A DNA stretch of 64,000 nt from Cafeteria roenbergensis (GCA_008330645.1 VLTN01000009.1:186001-250000), one strand, 5' to 3'. Positions 50,001-60,600 are shown, numbered from the stretch's first letter. The notes: generated by a model not told the origin, from the sequence alone. Made by a program: numbers and translations.

Positions 50001-53000
50001 TCGGCTTCTCGGCTCCTGACGGGCCCTCGGCGACACCAGCCGCCCACCTGGTAGACTCGCTCTCCGGGAGCTTCGTCCACGCTATGCCGCTCGCAAGGCC
50101 GGCAAGCTCCAGCGCTTCCCCGATGGCGCCCCTGAGAGGAACTCGCGGGAGCGTCGCGCTGCTTTCCCCAGCAGCAAGCGGCGCGAGCGGGGGAGGCGTG
50201 GAGGACTGCTCAGAGGCAGAGAGGCCCACCGCAGCACTCTCGTCTGCGGACGAGGCTGCGCCCCGATGCCGCTGCGTTGCGGCCAGTCTGCGTGTGCCAG
50301 CCTCCACCGTGACGAACTGCACCGGCGCCACTGTAGCTGCCCTCTGAGAAGCGTGTCGAGCGGCAGAGCGCTCAAGCTGGCTGCCAAGGGCGCCACTGCC
50401 CACGGCTGACTGCGGGGGCGACCCCAGCAGCCCGGCGTGTCGGACAGCGCGCCCGCGGTGCTGCCAGACCACGCTCGAGCGCAACGTCGCTGCAGCAGAC
50501 TGCGGCGGGTCGCCACCGATGTCAGCCGACTCGGAGCGAAGCCGCTCGGCATCTGCCGAAGTTGCTCCGTCGGCAGGTGGGCTCGCGTCAGCGGCACGGC
50601 TGTGAGGAGTTGCCTCGCACTCCAGCAGCAGCCTACCCCCGATGCGCACCTGCAGCCCGACGTTCTTCTCCTTGGCAAGGTCGAATAAACGAACAATTAC
50701 GCGGTGCAGCACGGAGACTAGATCAGCCCACTTGGGCTCCACGGTGTACGACCCCCCAGTCACGCGGGACACCTCGAGAAGCCTGTCGAGCACAGCCAAA
50801 GTCTGCAACCGACCAATTGATGCTCGTCGCATCGAGGTTAAGGCGCCGTGGAGGCCCTCGAACCGGGAGACAGTGCTGAAGCTGGCGGGGGAGTCGTGCA
50901 ACGCCTGCCCAAGGCTTTCAATCGCCTGGAGCAGCTTCTCTGTCCTGCGGCCAGCGCGAAGGCTGGTCATGGCGCGAATCTGCATGTCCTCTGCAACCGA
51001 GGGCACGCCACCGCCGAGTAGACGCGGTACGCTTGCCATGACGTGAGTCCGGTCAAAGTCGCCCGATGGGCGGGGCGACGCCAGCCGAGAGGGCGCCCCG
51101 TCTTGGCTCTCGTCGCCAGTCAGGGATGCGGCAAGCCGACCCTGTTGGTTGCGGCCGCTTTGCTGCGAAGTACTCTTTCGGCCACCGTCGCTCCGCAGCG
51201 GCGGGTGGAAGTCGCGCATCGCGCGAGCCACCAGCGATTGGGAGTCCCGGTCGCCCCATCCCTCCGCTCGCGTGTCGAGTGCGCTGTTCGAGGCTGCGGC
51301 GGCAAGCAGCTCCAGCCTAGCAGCGGCCTTAAGGGTTGGCCCCCATCGCGAATCGCTTGGCCGCGGAAGTCGCTCTCCTCGTGCCCGGCGCCTGGCTCCT
51401 GCCAGCCCCGCCGGCGCTGCTGCAGGCGACCCCATGCTGCTGCCGATGCCCGCCGACCGCGCCACTCGAAGAACAGAGTGAGGCGACAGCACGGACACCG
51501 TCGAAGAACCGTCTCCCGGCCTGGCCTCGCCCTGCGAAGCCACACTGCCTCCAACAGCTGACTGCGACACGAGAGGCCAGGCGCTGTCGCGACCTTTCGA
51601 CGGCCGGGGGGGGTGCGCACTCCGTCCACCCGAGCGCCCAGACTGCAGGCCCATCGCAGGCGCAATGGTCGTCGCTACGGCGAGCCGCTGCGTACCGTCG
51701 ACGGTCCAGAGCTGCGCTGTTTCGGCCCGTCGATTGCCAAGTGGTGCGACCTCCTGACTTCCGAGGCCTGGCTGCGGCAACTGGCCGGATTGTGACACTG
51801 ACTGGGCCGCCGCTTCCGAGAACGACCGCAGCCCTTTGCCGCTCGCCCTGGCGTCGGTTCCGAGGCCTTCGCGTCGAGGGGCAGCCGCCTGCACGGTTCC
51901 CAGAAGCTGCGTCGGAACTGCTCGGCCCGGCAGCGGGGACGCGCTCCCAGGAGCCAGGACCACCGCCTCTTCAACTGGCGGGACAACGCGAAGGGTTGAC
52001 AAGCTCGTTGACTCAGTCGACTTTGCGGGGCTGGTCGGCACAACCAGGTGACTGGACAAGCCGCGATCCCCGCTTGAGCTGCGGGGCAGACCCGCCCCGC
52101 CGGCGCGCCCTAGCCGCTGCAGCCACGCCGGAACCTCACCCGAGAACGCCGCATCGTCCTTTCCTCGACCCTCCAGGTGCCCAGCAGACGTCGAGCTGAC
52201 CGTGCGCCCTGTGGACACTGGGCTGCTTGCCAATCCGCCGGATCCGAAGCCAGAGCTGGCTTCGCGGCGAACAGCTTGGCACTCCGCCAGAAGCACGTCG
52301 CTGGTCAGGATCTCCGAAGCGTCGTCAAGGGAAGCGTTGATGATCGCGGCGGGACCTCGCAGCGTGTGCATCGTCCATCGCAAGAATGCGTCCCTCGACT
52401 CGCGATGCGCCTGCTCCCACCACCCGCGTGCCTTTTGCACAAAGCTCATAAGGTAGGCAGCAGAGACGACAATCGGAAGGAGGAACACAAGAGCAACGGT
52501 TCGGCCCATCAGGTAGGCACTCCCGAAAGCCACTGCCTCTCCCAGAAGGGTGCTGTTGCTCACGAGTGCCGAAACAGATTGAGCTCCGGGGGAGAGGCTG
52601 TGCGCCCCCAGCTCGGAGATGAGCAAGTCTGACAGCGCCATTGCTAGGGCGACCACCACGGTGCCCAAGTACCGCGGAACCACGGTCAAAAAGCGCTCCT
52701 TTGATGCAGCCCCTGCTTGCGACCCCAGCCACCCCGTTCTACCGCGCCACTTGGCGCCTCGCGAGCAGCCTCGGCGAAGGATGATACAGCACGACCAGAT
52801 GCGAGCTTGGGAACTGGGCCCGCCACCCGCGAGGTGCACAGGGCTGAGGTTGGCGCCTTCCCGCAGCTTGGACCCGTTCCGCAGAGGCTGCTGTTTGCGC
52901 GACGCCTCGTCTGTGCGAGGTGAAGGGTTCTTCTGGACTGTGCCAGCACTTGCTGTTGGTCGGATCCCTCGCGTTCTGCTGCACCACCGAGGACCACAGC

Positions 53001-54711
53001 ACCCTTGGCAAGAGCTGCAACAGCAACCGCGCCTCACGGGCACGGCGTCTGCAAAGCATTGCCAACGCCCCACCACGCTGCGAGCGCAACTACCGAGCTG
53101 CCCGCAGACGCCTGGCGCTCTGCTGGAGCACCCAGTGCCGCCGCAGAGCCCCGGGTGGCGTTCAAGCCGAGCGAGGCAGGCAGCAGGCAGTGTCCAGTGC
53201 AAGAGCCCCAGCAGAAGGTACGCAACTGCCACGGCCACGTTTTTCTGAATCGTGGTGGGGCCACAGCGTCGCCACGAGTCTCCGTCGGGGCACTCGTTGC
53301 CGAGAACTGGCAAGCCCATTGATGCCGCGATGACCACAAGTTGCGCAACGCGCGCAAACACCACTCCTGAAGCCTCCAACTGAAAACAGAGAAGAGTCAA
53401 AAGCGCCAGCCCTGCCACCGTCGAAGGGACGGCTGCGACAGCTCGGCCAGGCATGCGCTCGCTGCTCGACGCAACAAACGCAGGGGTGACCCAGATCGGG
53501 CCAAATCCCGCGACGGTGAGCACCGACGCAGTGATGTGACTGATGACGCACGTCGCCACCAGCACCGCCCCCCACCGAACACGCGGGGCCAACACGCCCC
53601 CGTGCTCGGAAGAGCTGTCACCGCTGCGACGCGAGCACACGAGACAGCGGACCGCCGGGTCGCCGCCGCTTCGCTGGTCGGCAAGGTCCCTCGGCTGCGC
53701 CACGCAATTCCATCCCCGAGCTTGCTCGGATTCAAGTTTTCGCAGTTCCTGGATGCTATCCGCAGCGCCCCACGCAACGCCCTCCCCCCCCGGCCGGCGC
53801 CAAGAGGACCCCGACCTCCAGCGAGGCGAGCCGCGCGATGCGGGGGTCGAGGCTGGGGCCCTGCCGAAAAGCCCAGCGTGCGGCGCTCCAGCCAAGCCGG
53901 CTGACTTCGAGCCACGGGTTGCCGCTTCGAGCGATGCTTCCGCGCCTTCCAACGCCGACACCAGAGCGAACATGGCGGCCACGCCGAGGAGCAGCGCTAC
54001 GCTCAGATGCATATTTGCGAGTAGTCCCGCGAAGGGCACCAGCGCAGTGACCTCGGCAATGGAAAGTACAGCCTGGTCGTCACGTGGCGAGCTGCCCATG
54101 GCAATGTACAGGGCGGTGGCAGCCGCCGCGACGGCGGCTCCCTGGACCGTGCGGGCCGCCACCCAGCAGCAAGGCGAGCCCATGCCGGTCCGCCTGGCTC
54201 CCTCCTCCCCTCGGCACGCGGTGGGGTCGCCCCGCAGGTTGCAGCTCGCCTGCCCTTGGGGCTCTGCAACGGCAGTTGCATGCACAGCCGGCGCTCCGCC
54301 TTGGGAGCCGCCGGATTCCGACCGGCAGCACGGCGGGCGGCAGCTCGTCTGGGGTCGATGGCGCGAAAGGGGGCGCTCGCCTGGGCCCCCTCCCGGCGCC
54401 GCGGCGGCTCCTGTTCCGCTGCCGTGCTTGACGTTGCTTTGACTGGTCGGCGAAAAATGGGGGATGCAAGCCGCCGCCGGTGTGCTGCAAGGCATCAGTG
54501 CCGCAGGCTGACTCGAAGCCAGCGGCCCTTTCGCCAGCCACCCGCGCCCTCTGCCCTGTCGGAATCCACACTGACTGCCCCTGCCAGCCGCCTCCCCGTG
54601 GGGCTGTCCCTCGCTGTCCTCGCCCGGAGACCGCCCCGGCGCACCAATCCTTCGAATCGCCGGCCATCTATGCTCGCTCGGCAAATATGCGAGCAGCCAC
54701 TCGCGAAGCAC
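47050..54711 (-). CDS. Giant membrane hybrid histidine kinase with C-terminal receiver
   Basis: Two-component sensor of up to 2,553 residues. The start is unresolved: Met at 54711, 54495 or 54183 all precede the membrane part. About seven to eight hydrophobic helices lie between residues 180 and 740. A HisKA-like helix follows, AFLRWTMHTLRGPAAIINASL, with the candidate phosphate-accepting His at residue 782 (nt 52368-52366). Long Ser/Ala-rich inserts separate later parts. The ATPase module is only faintly visible: N-box-like DEARVQDALFSTSLAALARAGQG lacks the expected Asn, no DxGxG is seen, and LYTPFNQ...FALGLDLALVSA is a worn F/G2 box. The receiver is well kept but split: LIVDDE (about 2214), ILDISMPG (about 2471), GHTGNS (about 2502) and LKPMD (about 2524), with an insert of about 230 residues. 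It probably signals through phosphotransfer, but autokinase activity is doubtful. Confidence 0.8.
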   Translation of the reverse strand: MLREWLLAYLPSEHRWPAIRRIGAPGRSPGEDSEGQPHGEAAGRGSQCGFRQGRGRGWLAKGPLASSQPAALMPCSTPAAACIPHFSPTSQSNVKHGSGTGAAAAPGGGPGERPLSRHRPQTSCRPPCCRSESGGSQGGAPAVHATAVAEPQGQASCNLRGDPTACRGEEGARRTGMGSPCCWVAARTVQGAAVAAAATALYIAMGSSPRDDQAVLSIAEVTALVPFAGLLANMHLSVALLLGVAAMFALVSALEGAEASLEAATRGSKSAGLAGAPHAGLFGRAPASTPASRGSPRWRSGSSWRRPGGEGVAWGAADSIQELRKLESEQARGWNCVAQPRDLADQRSGGDPAVRCLVCSRRSGDSSSEHGGVLAPRVRWGAVLVATCVISHITASVLTVAGFGPIWVTPAFVASSSERMPGRAVAAVPSTVAGLALLTLLCFQLEASGVVFARVAQLVVIAASMGLPVLGNECPDGDSWRRCGPTTIQKNVAVAVAYLLLGLLHWTLPAACLARLERHPGLCGGTGCSSRAPGVCGQLGSCARSVVGRWQCFADAVPVRRGCCCSSCQGCCGPRWCSRTRGIRPTASAGTVQKNPSPRTDEASRKQQPLRNGSKLREGANLSPVHLAGGGPSSQARIWSCCIILRRGCSRGAKWRGRTGWLGSQAGAASKERFLTVVPRYLGTVVVALAMALSDLLISELGAHSLSPGAQSVSALVSNSTLLGEAVAFGSAYLMGRTVALVFLLPIVVSAAYLMSFVQKARGWWEQAHRESRDAFLRWTMHTLRGPAAIINASLDDASEILTSDVLLAECQAVRREASSGFGSGGLASSPVSTGRTVSSTSAGHLEGRGKDDAAFSGEVPAWLQRLGRAGGAGLPRSSSGDRGLSSHLVVPTSPAKSTESTSLSTLRVVPPVEEAVVLAPGSASPLPGRAVPTQLLGTVQAAAPRREGLGTDARASGKGLRSFSEAAAQSVSQSGQLPQPGLGSQEVAPLGNRRAETAQLWTVDGTQRLAVATTIAPAMGLQSGRSGGRSAHPPRPSKGRDSAWPLVSQSAVGGSVASQGEARPGDGSSTVSVLSPHSVLRVARSAGIGSSMGSPAAAPAGLAGARRRARGERLPRPSDSRWGPTLKAAARLELLAAAASNSALDTRAEGWGDRDSQSLVARAMRDFHPPLRSDGGRKSTSQQSGRNQQGRLAASLTGDESQDGAPSRLASPRPSGDFDRTHVMASVPRLLGGGVPSVAEDMQIRAMTSLRAGRRTEKLLQAIESLGQALHDSPASFSTVSRFEGLHGALTSMRRASIGRLQTLAVLDRLLEVSRVTGGSYTVEPKWADLVSVLHRVIVRLFDLAKEKNVGLQVRIGGRLLLECEATPHSRAADASPPADGATSADAERLRSESADIGGDPPQSAAATLRSSVVWQHRGRAVRHAGLLGSPPQSAVGSGALGSQLERSAARHASQRAATVAPVQFVTVEAGTRRLAATQRHRGAASSADESAAVGLSASEQSSTPPPLAPLAAGESSATLPRVPLRGAIGEALELAGLASGIAWTKLPESESTRWAAGVAEGPSGAEKPSIDCAASETDDDADELGRHGEPVLAPASLPDPTPALRPNLSPALAPSTTDSLLGHAPDVLGPVAGRSVQTHRAGAGARPRQGQPPVGGLPDRTAGRASLDAWSATSLWAPCFPALIDEARVQDALFSTSLAALARAGQGASVEIDVDCSPHGAAAASALRSRTSSASLQTTAHRFQGPPNPSPWLPASQATKSCLRLAARCVGDQWRPEALGLYTPFNQLATGTATVEPFALGLDLALVSARATAHCTGGGDAGVRPVPCTAQTRRRAATPASPRTTRPSHASHGEERSCSEYFVSLAFKSAVARPCDSLEVDPRSPTLASVAGHSKDSASECAGAAESKHSATSPGPRAVHSTPGVARAAASVLGDGRRAGGAPHPVATTPSLELAANSDAQRQLQQLSPAPEPMQAPLPSQSPASVHKAPAVAVDPGAQTATAAFYAPTHSDSPAAPIGLRNASRDKPSRGLLAVAAGELDTAACPRVSTGSSGLERQADAAPSNGEDDFVVLTGATSRADPARRTHAMSLEGGRATWAAATCGATEASPSGRAPHGRAATVGRTAVSLDAFSPKQTGSAHPPGAVALYTTATTSIRSPTAQGASMVFGDTPVGSPTPSLNLLERFARASASSLYLSAVRPWSLLGHPMPRVLIVDDELALQDSVASQVKRLAARLNPAWAVLLRANAADHMRRRRWTTRACLPSKNAPAAADGKPATELAMSSPRPVYGGSRRHSGAFASSPASQAGARARSSRSRDDRDARRRARRRPDQGLALEELARSTHELLTTGDVAAHPWLARHGGDQLLLDLAESGEAALGAFEAIKSCGASGVEAAMRKTSSHPSLSGSLASPANSKEQADPSGSARGAPKRWRHLATLAPGDGSNADSGSCEPADGPKPPRWEARDYWDLVILDISMPGCGGPATAERLRKAGFTGVILGHTGNSVPEDLQYMCDMGADACELKPMDQTKLEHYLCEAFLRRRAQFASLEE

Positions 54712-54806
54712 CGGCAGCTACTCTGCAGCCCGCCGAGCCGGCCGCCCCACGCGCACTCTCTCGACTTGGTTGGTCGAGCCCGCGGATCCTCGCCCCCTCG
54801 AGTCCC

Positions 54807-56232
54807 ATGGCCGCTGCTGCCGCCCTCCCCAGCCACGCTGACGCGGCCGCTGCTCCCGAAGCTGACACGCCCGTGCTGAGCGTGAACAACCTCACGTTCG
54901 GCTACGACAAGGACGCCCCTGTGCTGCGCGACATCAACATCAAGATGCACCGCGGCGACCGCTTGCTGCTGGTGGGCGACAACGGCGCGGGGAAGACCAC
55001 GCTGCTGCGCCTGCTTGCCGGCAAGCACATGCATGCCGCTGGCGCCGTGCAGATCCTCGGTCGGGACAGCTTCTTCGACACCATGCTAGACAACCACAGG
55101 AGCTACATGGGCTCCGATTGGGGCCGCAGGACGGTGGCGTTTGCCGGCTACGGGTGAGAACGATGACGTGCGCGAACGAGCTCGTCGTGTGACGTGGCGC
55201 CCTCTGCTGCCCCTTCGGCAGCCAGCGCCACGTACGCGCGCGAGCGAGCTGGCCGCGGGCGAACCCCCTCACTTCGCCGCCCACCGCAAGCTGCAGCCGT
55301 TGGGCGCGTCAAGGCCCAGCCCACCGCGCCGTGCCGCTCTTAGCGTGCGGAGGCTGAGGCCTCTGTTGGCGCGCAGGGAGCCGCCCCGACCCCAAACTCT
55401 GTCGCGACGGCTGCGCGCCCATGCCCTCGCTTTGTGCGCAGGTGCGCTCTTCAGGCTGACGTCAAGGTCAGCGAGATGATGCTGCCCCTCCAGCGCTCGT
55501 TCACCGAGCGCCGGGAAATGCTCATTGACTTGCTCGGCGTCAACCTCGAGTGGCGCATGCACCAGGTGTCGGACGGCCAGCGACGCCGAGTGCAGCTCTT
55601 CCTGCAGCTCCTGCGCCCCGTGGAGGTGCTGCTGCTTGACGAAATCACGACGGACCTCGACGTCATCACCCGAGCAGACTTCCTCGAGTTTCTGAAGCGC
55701 GAGGCAGAGGACCACGGCACGACCATCGTGTACGCCACTCACATCTTTGATGGCCTTGCTGAGGTGAGCGCGTCACTGGCGAGAGAGCGCCCGCATGCAG
55801 GTCGCTCGCAGCGCCGTCGCGAGCTTTGCACCTGCAACGGACGCTGCCTTCTCCATCCTCTCTCCACGCGCGCGCGCGCGGCACCCCCGCACTCTGATTT
55901 TTGCGTCTCCGCAGTGGTTCACGCACGTCGCCTATATCGAAGACGGCACTGTGGCCCGGCAGATGCATCGCGACGAGTGCACTGACTTCCAGGAGCGGCT
56001 CAAGGCCGGCGACACCGCGCCTTTGCTACGCACCATCGAGACGTGGCTCCGCGCCGACAAGGACCGCAAGCGGGCCGCACGGCTGGCCGCAGCTGCGGCG
56101 GCTGGCAAGGCATTGCCCCTCGGGTCGGACGAGGCCGATTCAGGAGGGAAGGACCGCACTTCGATGGCCGCAGGGCAGGGCAACGGGTTTTCCGCAGGGC
56201 GGATGGCCGCGTACATCAGCATGACAGAGTAG
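54807..56232 (+). CDS. CAF16: CAF16-type ABC ATPase (non-membrane), three exons
   Basis: Soluble single-domain ABC ATPase like yeast Caf16, a CCR4-NOT-associated factor, and plant ABCI relatives. Exons are 54807-55153, 55442-55763 and 55915-56232; introns of 288 and 151 nt (GTGAGA...GCAG, GTGAGC...CGCAG). The joined protein is 328 residues. Motifs: Walker A GDNGAGKTTLL, signature VSDGQRRRVQ, Walker B VEVLLLDEITTDLD and H-switch THIFDG. The DEITTDLDV form is typical of the CAF16 group. The third exon gives WFTHVAYIEDGTV, the usual closing strand pair, then a basic helix and a Gly/Ser-rich tail. No membrane helices, so not a transporter. The start follows an open leader, and Met at 54687 could add an N-terminal extension. 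It is head to head with the histidine kinase, about 95-310 bases apart. Confidence 0.85.
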
Positions 56233-56524
56233 TGCGCCACTCTAGGCGCGGTGTGGGGTCGTTTTTCTCGATACCGGGCATGAACGGGTCTCGGGACAGA
56301 TCAGGTTGATTGTGTGTTTCAGCACTTCCTCATTGCCAGTTCGTCAAAATCCGACCCGACTGAACTCGACAGCCCTCAGTGCAGTGGCCCCTCACTCTTT
56401 GCCATACCGTGACGTTCCGAACGGCGCAACGATGCGGAGGCACTGGGCGAGCAGCTTCCGCCGCGGCCGTGCGAATCAAGAAAAATATGGTCAAGTACAT
56501 GCATCTGGCGCTTATATCCACTGA

Positions 56525-56597
56525 GCGCTGATAGTTTAGGGGTTTAGAATACATGCTTCCCAAGCATGTGACCCGGGTTCGAGTCCCGGTCAGCGCA
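56525..56597 (+). tRNA. tRNA-Gly(CCC), copy 1
   Basis: A 73-base cloverleaf: acceptor GCGCTGA/TCAGCGC, anticodon arm CATGC-TTCCCAA-GCATG with anticodon CCC, T arm CCGGG-TTCGAGT-CCCGG, discriminator A. No intron and no encoded CCA. A T5 run at 56604-56608 is the likely Pol III terminator. A- and B-box sequences are internal (GTTTAGGGG and GGTTCGAGTCC). Confidence 0.95.
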
Positions 56598-56962
56598 CTC
56601 CGCTTTTTGCTTTGCTTCGCCCGCAGCTGCCCTCTGTTGCCCATTGAGGCGTTGGTTCCCTTCGTCCCTACAAATATCGCTTGGTTGTTCAAGCGGTCGC
56701 CTGCTTGCATCGTGAGCTATGGCTGTAAAAACGGCTGCCGCAAAAAGTCCGTCATCGCCCCGAGTCGGCAAGCTGAGCAGTCCCTGCCCTTTGAATGACG
56801 AACGTGTGCTGCGGCGCGTTCAGGGGCCCTCGGGACCAAGTGGTTCGTTCTTCCCACGCAGCAGACAACCAGGAAGCCATGCCCTGACGCGAAGATGATC
56901 TCTACATTTCATTGCTTTTGTCTATGTTCGTAGTTCTAAATATTTGCTCTCCGCACCACTGA
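56598..56962. other. Spacer between tRNA copies 1 and 2
   Basis: AT-richer spacer of 365 bases with no recognised gene. It does not resemble the next spacer apart from a few bases immediately before each tRNA (CACTGA). Confidence 0.5.
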
Positions 56963-57035
56963 GCGCTGATAGTTTAGGGGTTTAGAATACATGCTTCCCA
57001 AGCATGTGACCCGGGTTCGAGTCCCGGTCAGCGCA
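56963..57035 (+). tRNA. tRNA-Gly(CCC), copy 2
   Basis: Identical in all 73 bases to copy 1, with the same CACTGA just upstream. It is followed by a T9 run (57041-57049), a strong Pol III terminator. Confidence 0.95.
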
Positions 57036-57425
57036 CTCCCTTTTTTTTTCTTCCCTCTCCTTCTTTGTCTCCCTTCGTGTTCAGTCTCGTTGCATCATTT
57101 TTTTGCCGGCCGACTCCTTTGTCGCTGCTTGCGCCCCGGACACGGCGAGCTACTGCAGTCCCTTGGTCCAAACACTCCGGTGGGGATGCACTGTTCCAAG
57201 CCAACAACACACCGGCACAAACACCTCGGCACTTGCTGGCAAACTCAAAAACAACCGAACCTTGAGCACAGCGATGCCTTGATGGTGCAAGGCGTCCAGC
57301 TTGGTCTTGCCACATCGCTTTCGTCGCTGGGCATTTGTGCGCGATCTTGCATATCCAACGGAGCCCGTCAAGCCTGAGTTTCACTCGCCGTTTGGATTGT
57401 TGCCTGGCGCGATCCGGTTTCACGC
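57036..57425. other. Spacer between tRNA copies 2 and 3
   Basis: A 390-base spacer with no recognised gene, containing the T9 terminator of copy 2. Its sequence differs from the preceding spacer. Confidence 0.5.
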
Positions 57426-57498
57426 GCGCTGATAGTTTAGGGGTTTAGAATACATGCTTCCCAAGCATGTGACCCGGGTTCGAGTCCCGGTCAGCGCA
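57426..57498 (+). tRNA. tRNA-Gly(CCC), copy 3
   Basis: Identical to copies 1 and 2. The upstream bases differ (CACGC instead of CACTGA). A T5 run at 57502-57506 is the likely terminator. Confidence 0.95.
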
Positions 57499-57649
57499 GT
57501 GTTTTTGCTCATCTGACATGCGGAGCTGCGTCGCGCGCGAGCCAGCTCCAGACCGATGCTTTCGAGCCCAACAACAATCATAGTTCCAACGCGGAGAAGC
57601 GAGGGCAACGGTTGTTCACGCGCCACTCACATCAACGCAAGCCCAAGGG

Positions 57650-60600
57650 TCAAAACTCCATGTCACGCATGAGCCCGTCAAAGTCGTCGTCCAAGCTATC
57701 AACTTCGCCAAGGGATGCAATGTCCGATCCCTTTTCATCACAAGGAGCGTCGCGTGCATCCCCTGATGGCTGGCCTACCAAGTAACGTTTGTGGTCGCGA
57801 GGCAATCGCCGCGACGAGACCGACGGAAACGCGTCCCGCTGCTCGGCAGCGGCGGCGGATTTGGGCCCCCAAGCGAGGGCGAGTCGGCTTCGTCTTGCTG
57901 CGGAGTCTTCTGATGCCGGCGTGCTAGCAAGTGTGTCGAGCTCATGGGGCTCGGCTGGCCCAGCTTCCACGGCTGCCGCGTGAACAGGCGGATCGCTCCG
58001 AGGCAGGCGGTCAGTCCTGCGCGGCAAGGAGCCGCCGGCAGACGCAGCGGAGGCAGTCCGGAACACCAGTCGTTCAGGGGAGTAGCCGCGGCTTTGTGGA
58101 GATTCAGACAACGCCGGACCCTCAGGGGACGCGTTGCTGGGCCGCGAGGAAGGCAGCGTGCCAGCCTGGTCAGGATGTCGCGAGGCAAGGTGGTCTTCGC
58201 TGGAAGCAGAAGGTTCGACCGGGCCAGGTTGATGCTCTGCCGTGCCACCGTCGCTCGGCCCGAGCGAAGTTGCCGAACCCTCAGAGACAGAAGGCGTCTG
58301 CTCGGTCGGGCCCTGGTGCCCGTTCGCGCCCTCGAGCGACTGCTCCACACCGGACAGCGTGGCAGCAAGCCAGTCGGGCACCGGAGCTGCTGCGCGAGCG
58401 CCCAGCAAGCCCCTGCCGACTGAGATCGCGTGGCGGACTGGAGACCCACCGCCCAGCAGCTTGCGCACAGCAAGCAGCGCTTTGGCCACGATCACTCTAT
58501 CGGACGCACGCTGGACATTTGTGCTGCGCCGAGGGGCAGTGGAACCGGCATCACCCCCAGCCACCCGAAACGAGGGTCTGCTGGAAGGAGAACTGTTGGT
58601 AATACCACCTCCGGCAAGTGCCTTTGCGAGGCTCTCCGACTCCGCGCTCGCCACTCTGGCGGCGAGCGCAGTCCACCGAGCCGCTTCCGCTGCCACAGCA
58701 GGCTCGAATCTGCTGCGTTGCTCTGCCCTCGCTGCCTCCTCTGCAGCTGCCACAGCCTCCTGCCAAGCCGCTGAGCCCGGTGCCGGAGCTTCATCGTCGA
58801 AGCCCTCGCCAGAGCCAGCGGAAGGCAGCGTTGGGCGGTGGTCAGCGCCTTCGTTCGTGACCTCGGCGCGCGCCTTGGAGCCAAGCAGGGCCGCTAGGCG
58901 CCTGCAGCGCGCTAGCGAGGCAGGGCCGGACTCGCCAGTGGCAACGACGTGGCGAACTGCGGGGAAGATGGCCGCAGCCTCCTTTGCTGCGCTGCCGAGC
59001 GCCGAAAGCGCCGTCCGCTGAGCAGCGAGTCTGCGTTCCAGGTCAGCGGAGTCGGCTGATGCGGCTGCCCTTGCTGCAGTCAGCTGGCTGCGAGCAGCGG
59101 CAGACTCGGTCGCAAGATGCCTGACGAGCGCTGCCCACGCCGCCCGTGACTCAGCGAGCTCACGATCAGTGGAAGTGGCCGAAGGCGCCTGCCGAGCCTC
59201 GCCCAAGCTGCGTGTCGCGGCCAGCGCGCACGCCCGAAGGCGCTGAAGGTCAGCCGAAGCGACGCCCGCTGCATTGGACTCCGCAATGCTGGCCACCGAG
59301 ACAGCCGCGGCTGCTGCGCTGCCGGCGGCACCCGCGGGTCCGAATCCGGCCCCGACCGCGGAGCCCGCGGCTGCGGCGGCGCCAGGTCGTCTCGACGCTC
59401 GAGTGGCCAGCTGCCTGCCCTCAGACATCATCTGGCCCTGAAGGCCGCTCTCGTCGGAAGCCGCATCGAGCTCCAGAGTGGCAGTGCGCACGGCGGCGCA
59501 CAGGGCCTTGACGTCCGCCGAGACGGACACCAGGGCGGTACTCTGGGCCCGCAGCCACAGACCCAGCGCTCGGGGGTCCAGCATGGAGGCCGCGCGGGTG
59601 GCGGCGTGGCCGGCCTCTCGGCCCAGCACGGCCAGCTGCGCGGCGGCCAGAGCCCTGGAGCGCGACCCCGGGCCGGGCGAGTCCGGGCACGCTGCCAGAG
59701 CCGACCCTGCAGCGCCGTGCCACGGCTGGAGTGGTGGGGCAGCGGGAGGGGCATGGGACGGCGGCGGGGGCACGGCGGTGCCGCCGGCTGCGTCCCGCTG
59801 CGCCGCTTGCTCTGCAGGGGGCGTGGGCGGCGGAGACGCCACGAGCGGCAAGGGCTCGCCAGCAGCTGCACGGCCGCCAGAGGAAGGCGCCAGCGACCGA
59901 GCTGCACTCGCCGCTGGAGAGGACTGGGCCAGGCCATCGCTTGCGCTGACAGAGCGTCCCGCCGCCCGCGAGCCCAGGGGCTGCGGTTGCGCAGGAGACG
60001 CGGACCGGCCCGGTGAAGGAAGTGCTGCCGGCTTGGACGGCGTCGGCGGCTCGCCCAGGGCCGCTGCCAAGGCGACGTCGTCGTCCGTGATCACCCCCGG
60101 GGCAGACTGTCGATGCCGGCGCGAGGTCCAGGCCGAGCCGTCCGCCTCGAGCTCGTCCACAACGGGCATGTCAGTGGGGCGAGGAGGCGGGCGGCGGGAC
60201 GGCGGGGACGCCCGAATGCGGGCCGTGTCGTCTGTGAGCAGCGGGAGGGCGGCCTGCGCAGGCGGGCTCGGCCGCCGAGCCCGCGACCGAACCAAAGGCA
60301 CGTCCGTTACCGAGCCCGCGCCAGGTTGGGGCGCCCGTGGCTGCCAGCGCCTGGGCGCGCCTTCGCGAGCGGCCGCCGCAGGGTCGTCCGTCCCCGGGGC
60401 GGGAGACGACGCGGGCTCGGGAGGCGAGCTTGCGCCCGATTGCGGGGAGGGGGCGAGCGGCCGTGCCAGCATCGCAACGAACGGAACAGCGCCTCTGAGC
60501 GGCGACGCCGCCGCGGAAGAGCCAGCAGACGAGCTAATGCCCGCAGCACGAAGCGCCGCACGGGCCGAGGGGGGCGATGCCGGGAGGGCTGCTCGCCTGG

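Noticed and set aside
56553-56798. Short frames beginning MLPKHVTRVRVPVSA
   Set aside because: They are translations of the tRNA-Gly genes; the same peptide recurs at each tRNA copy.
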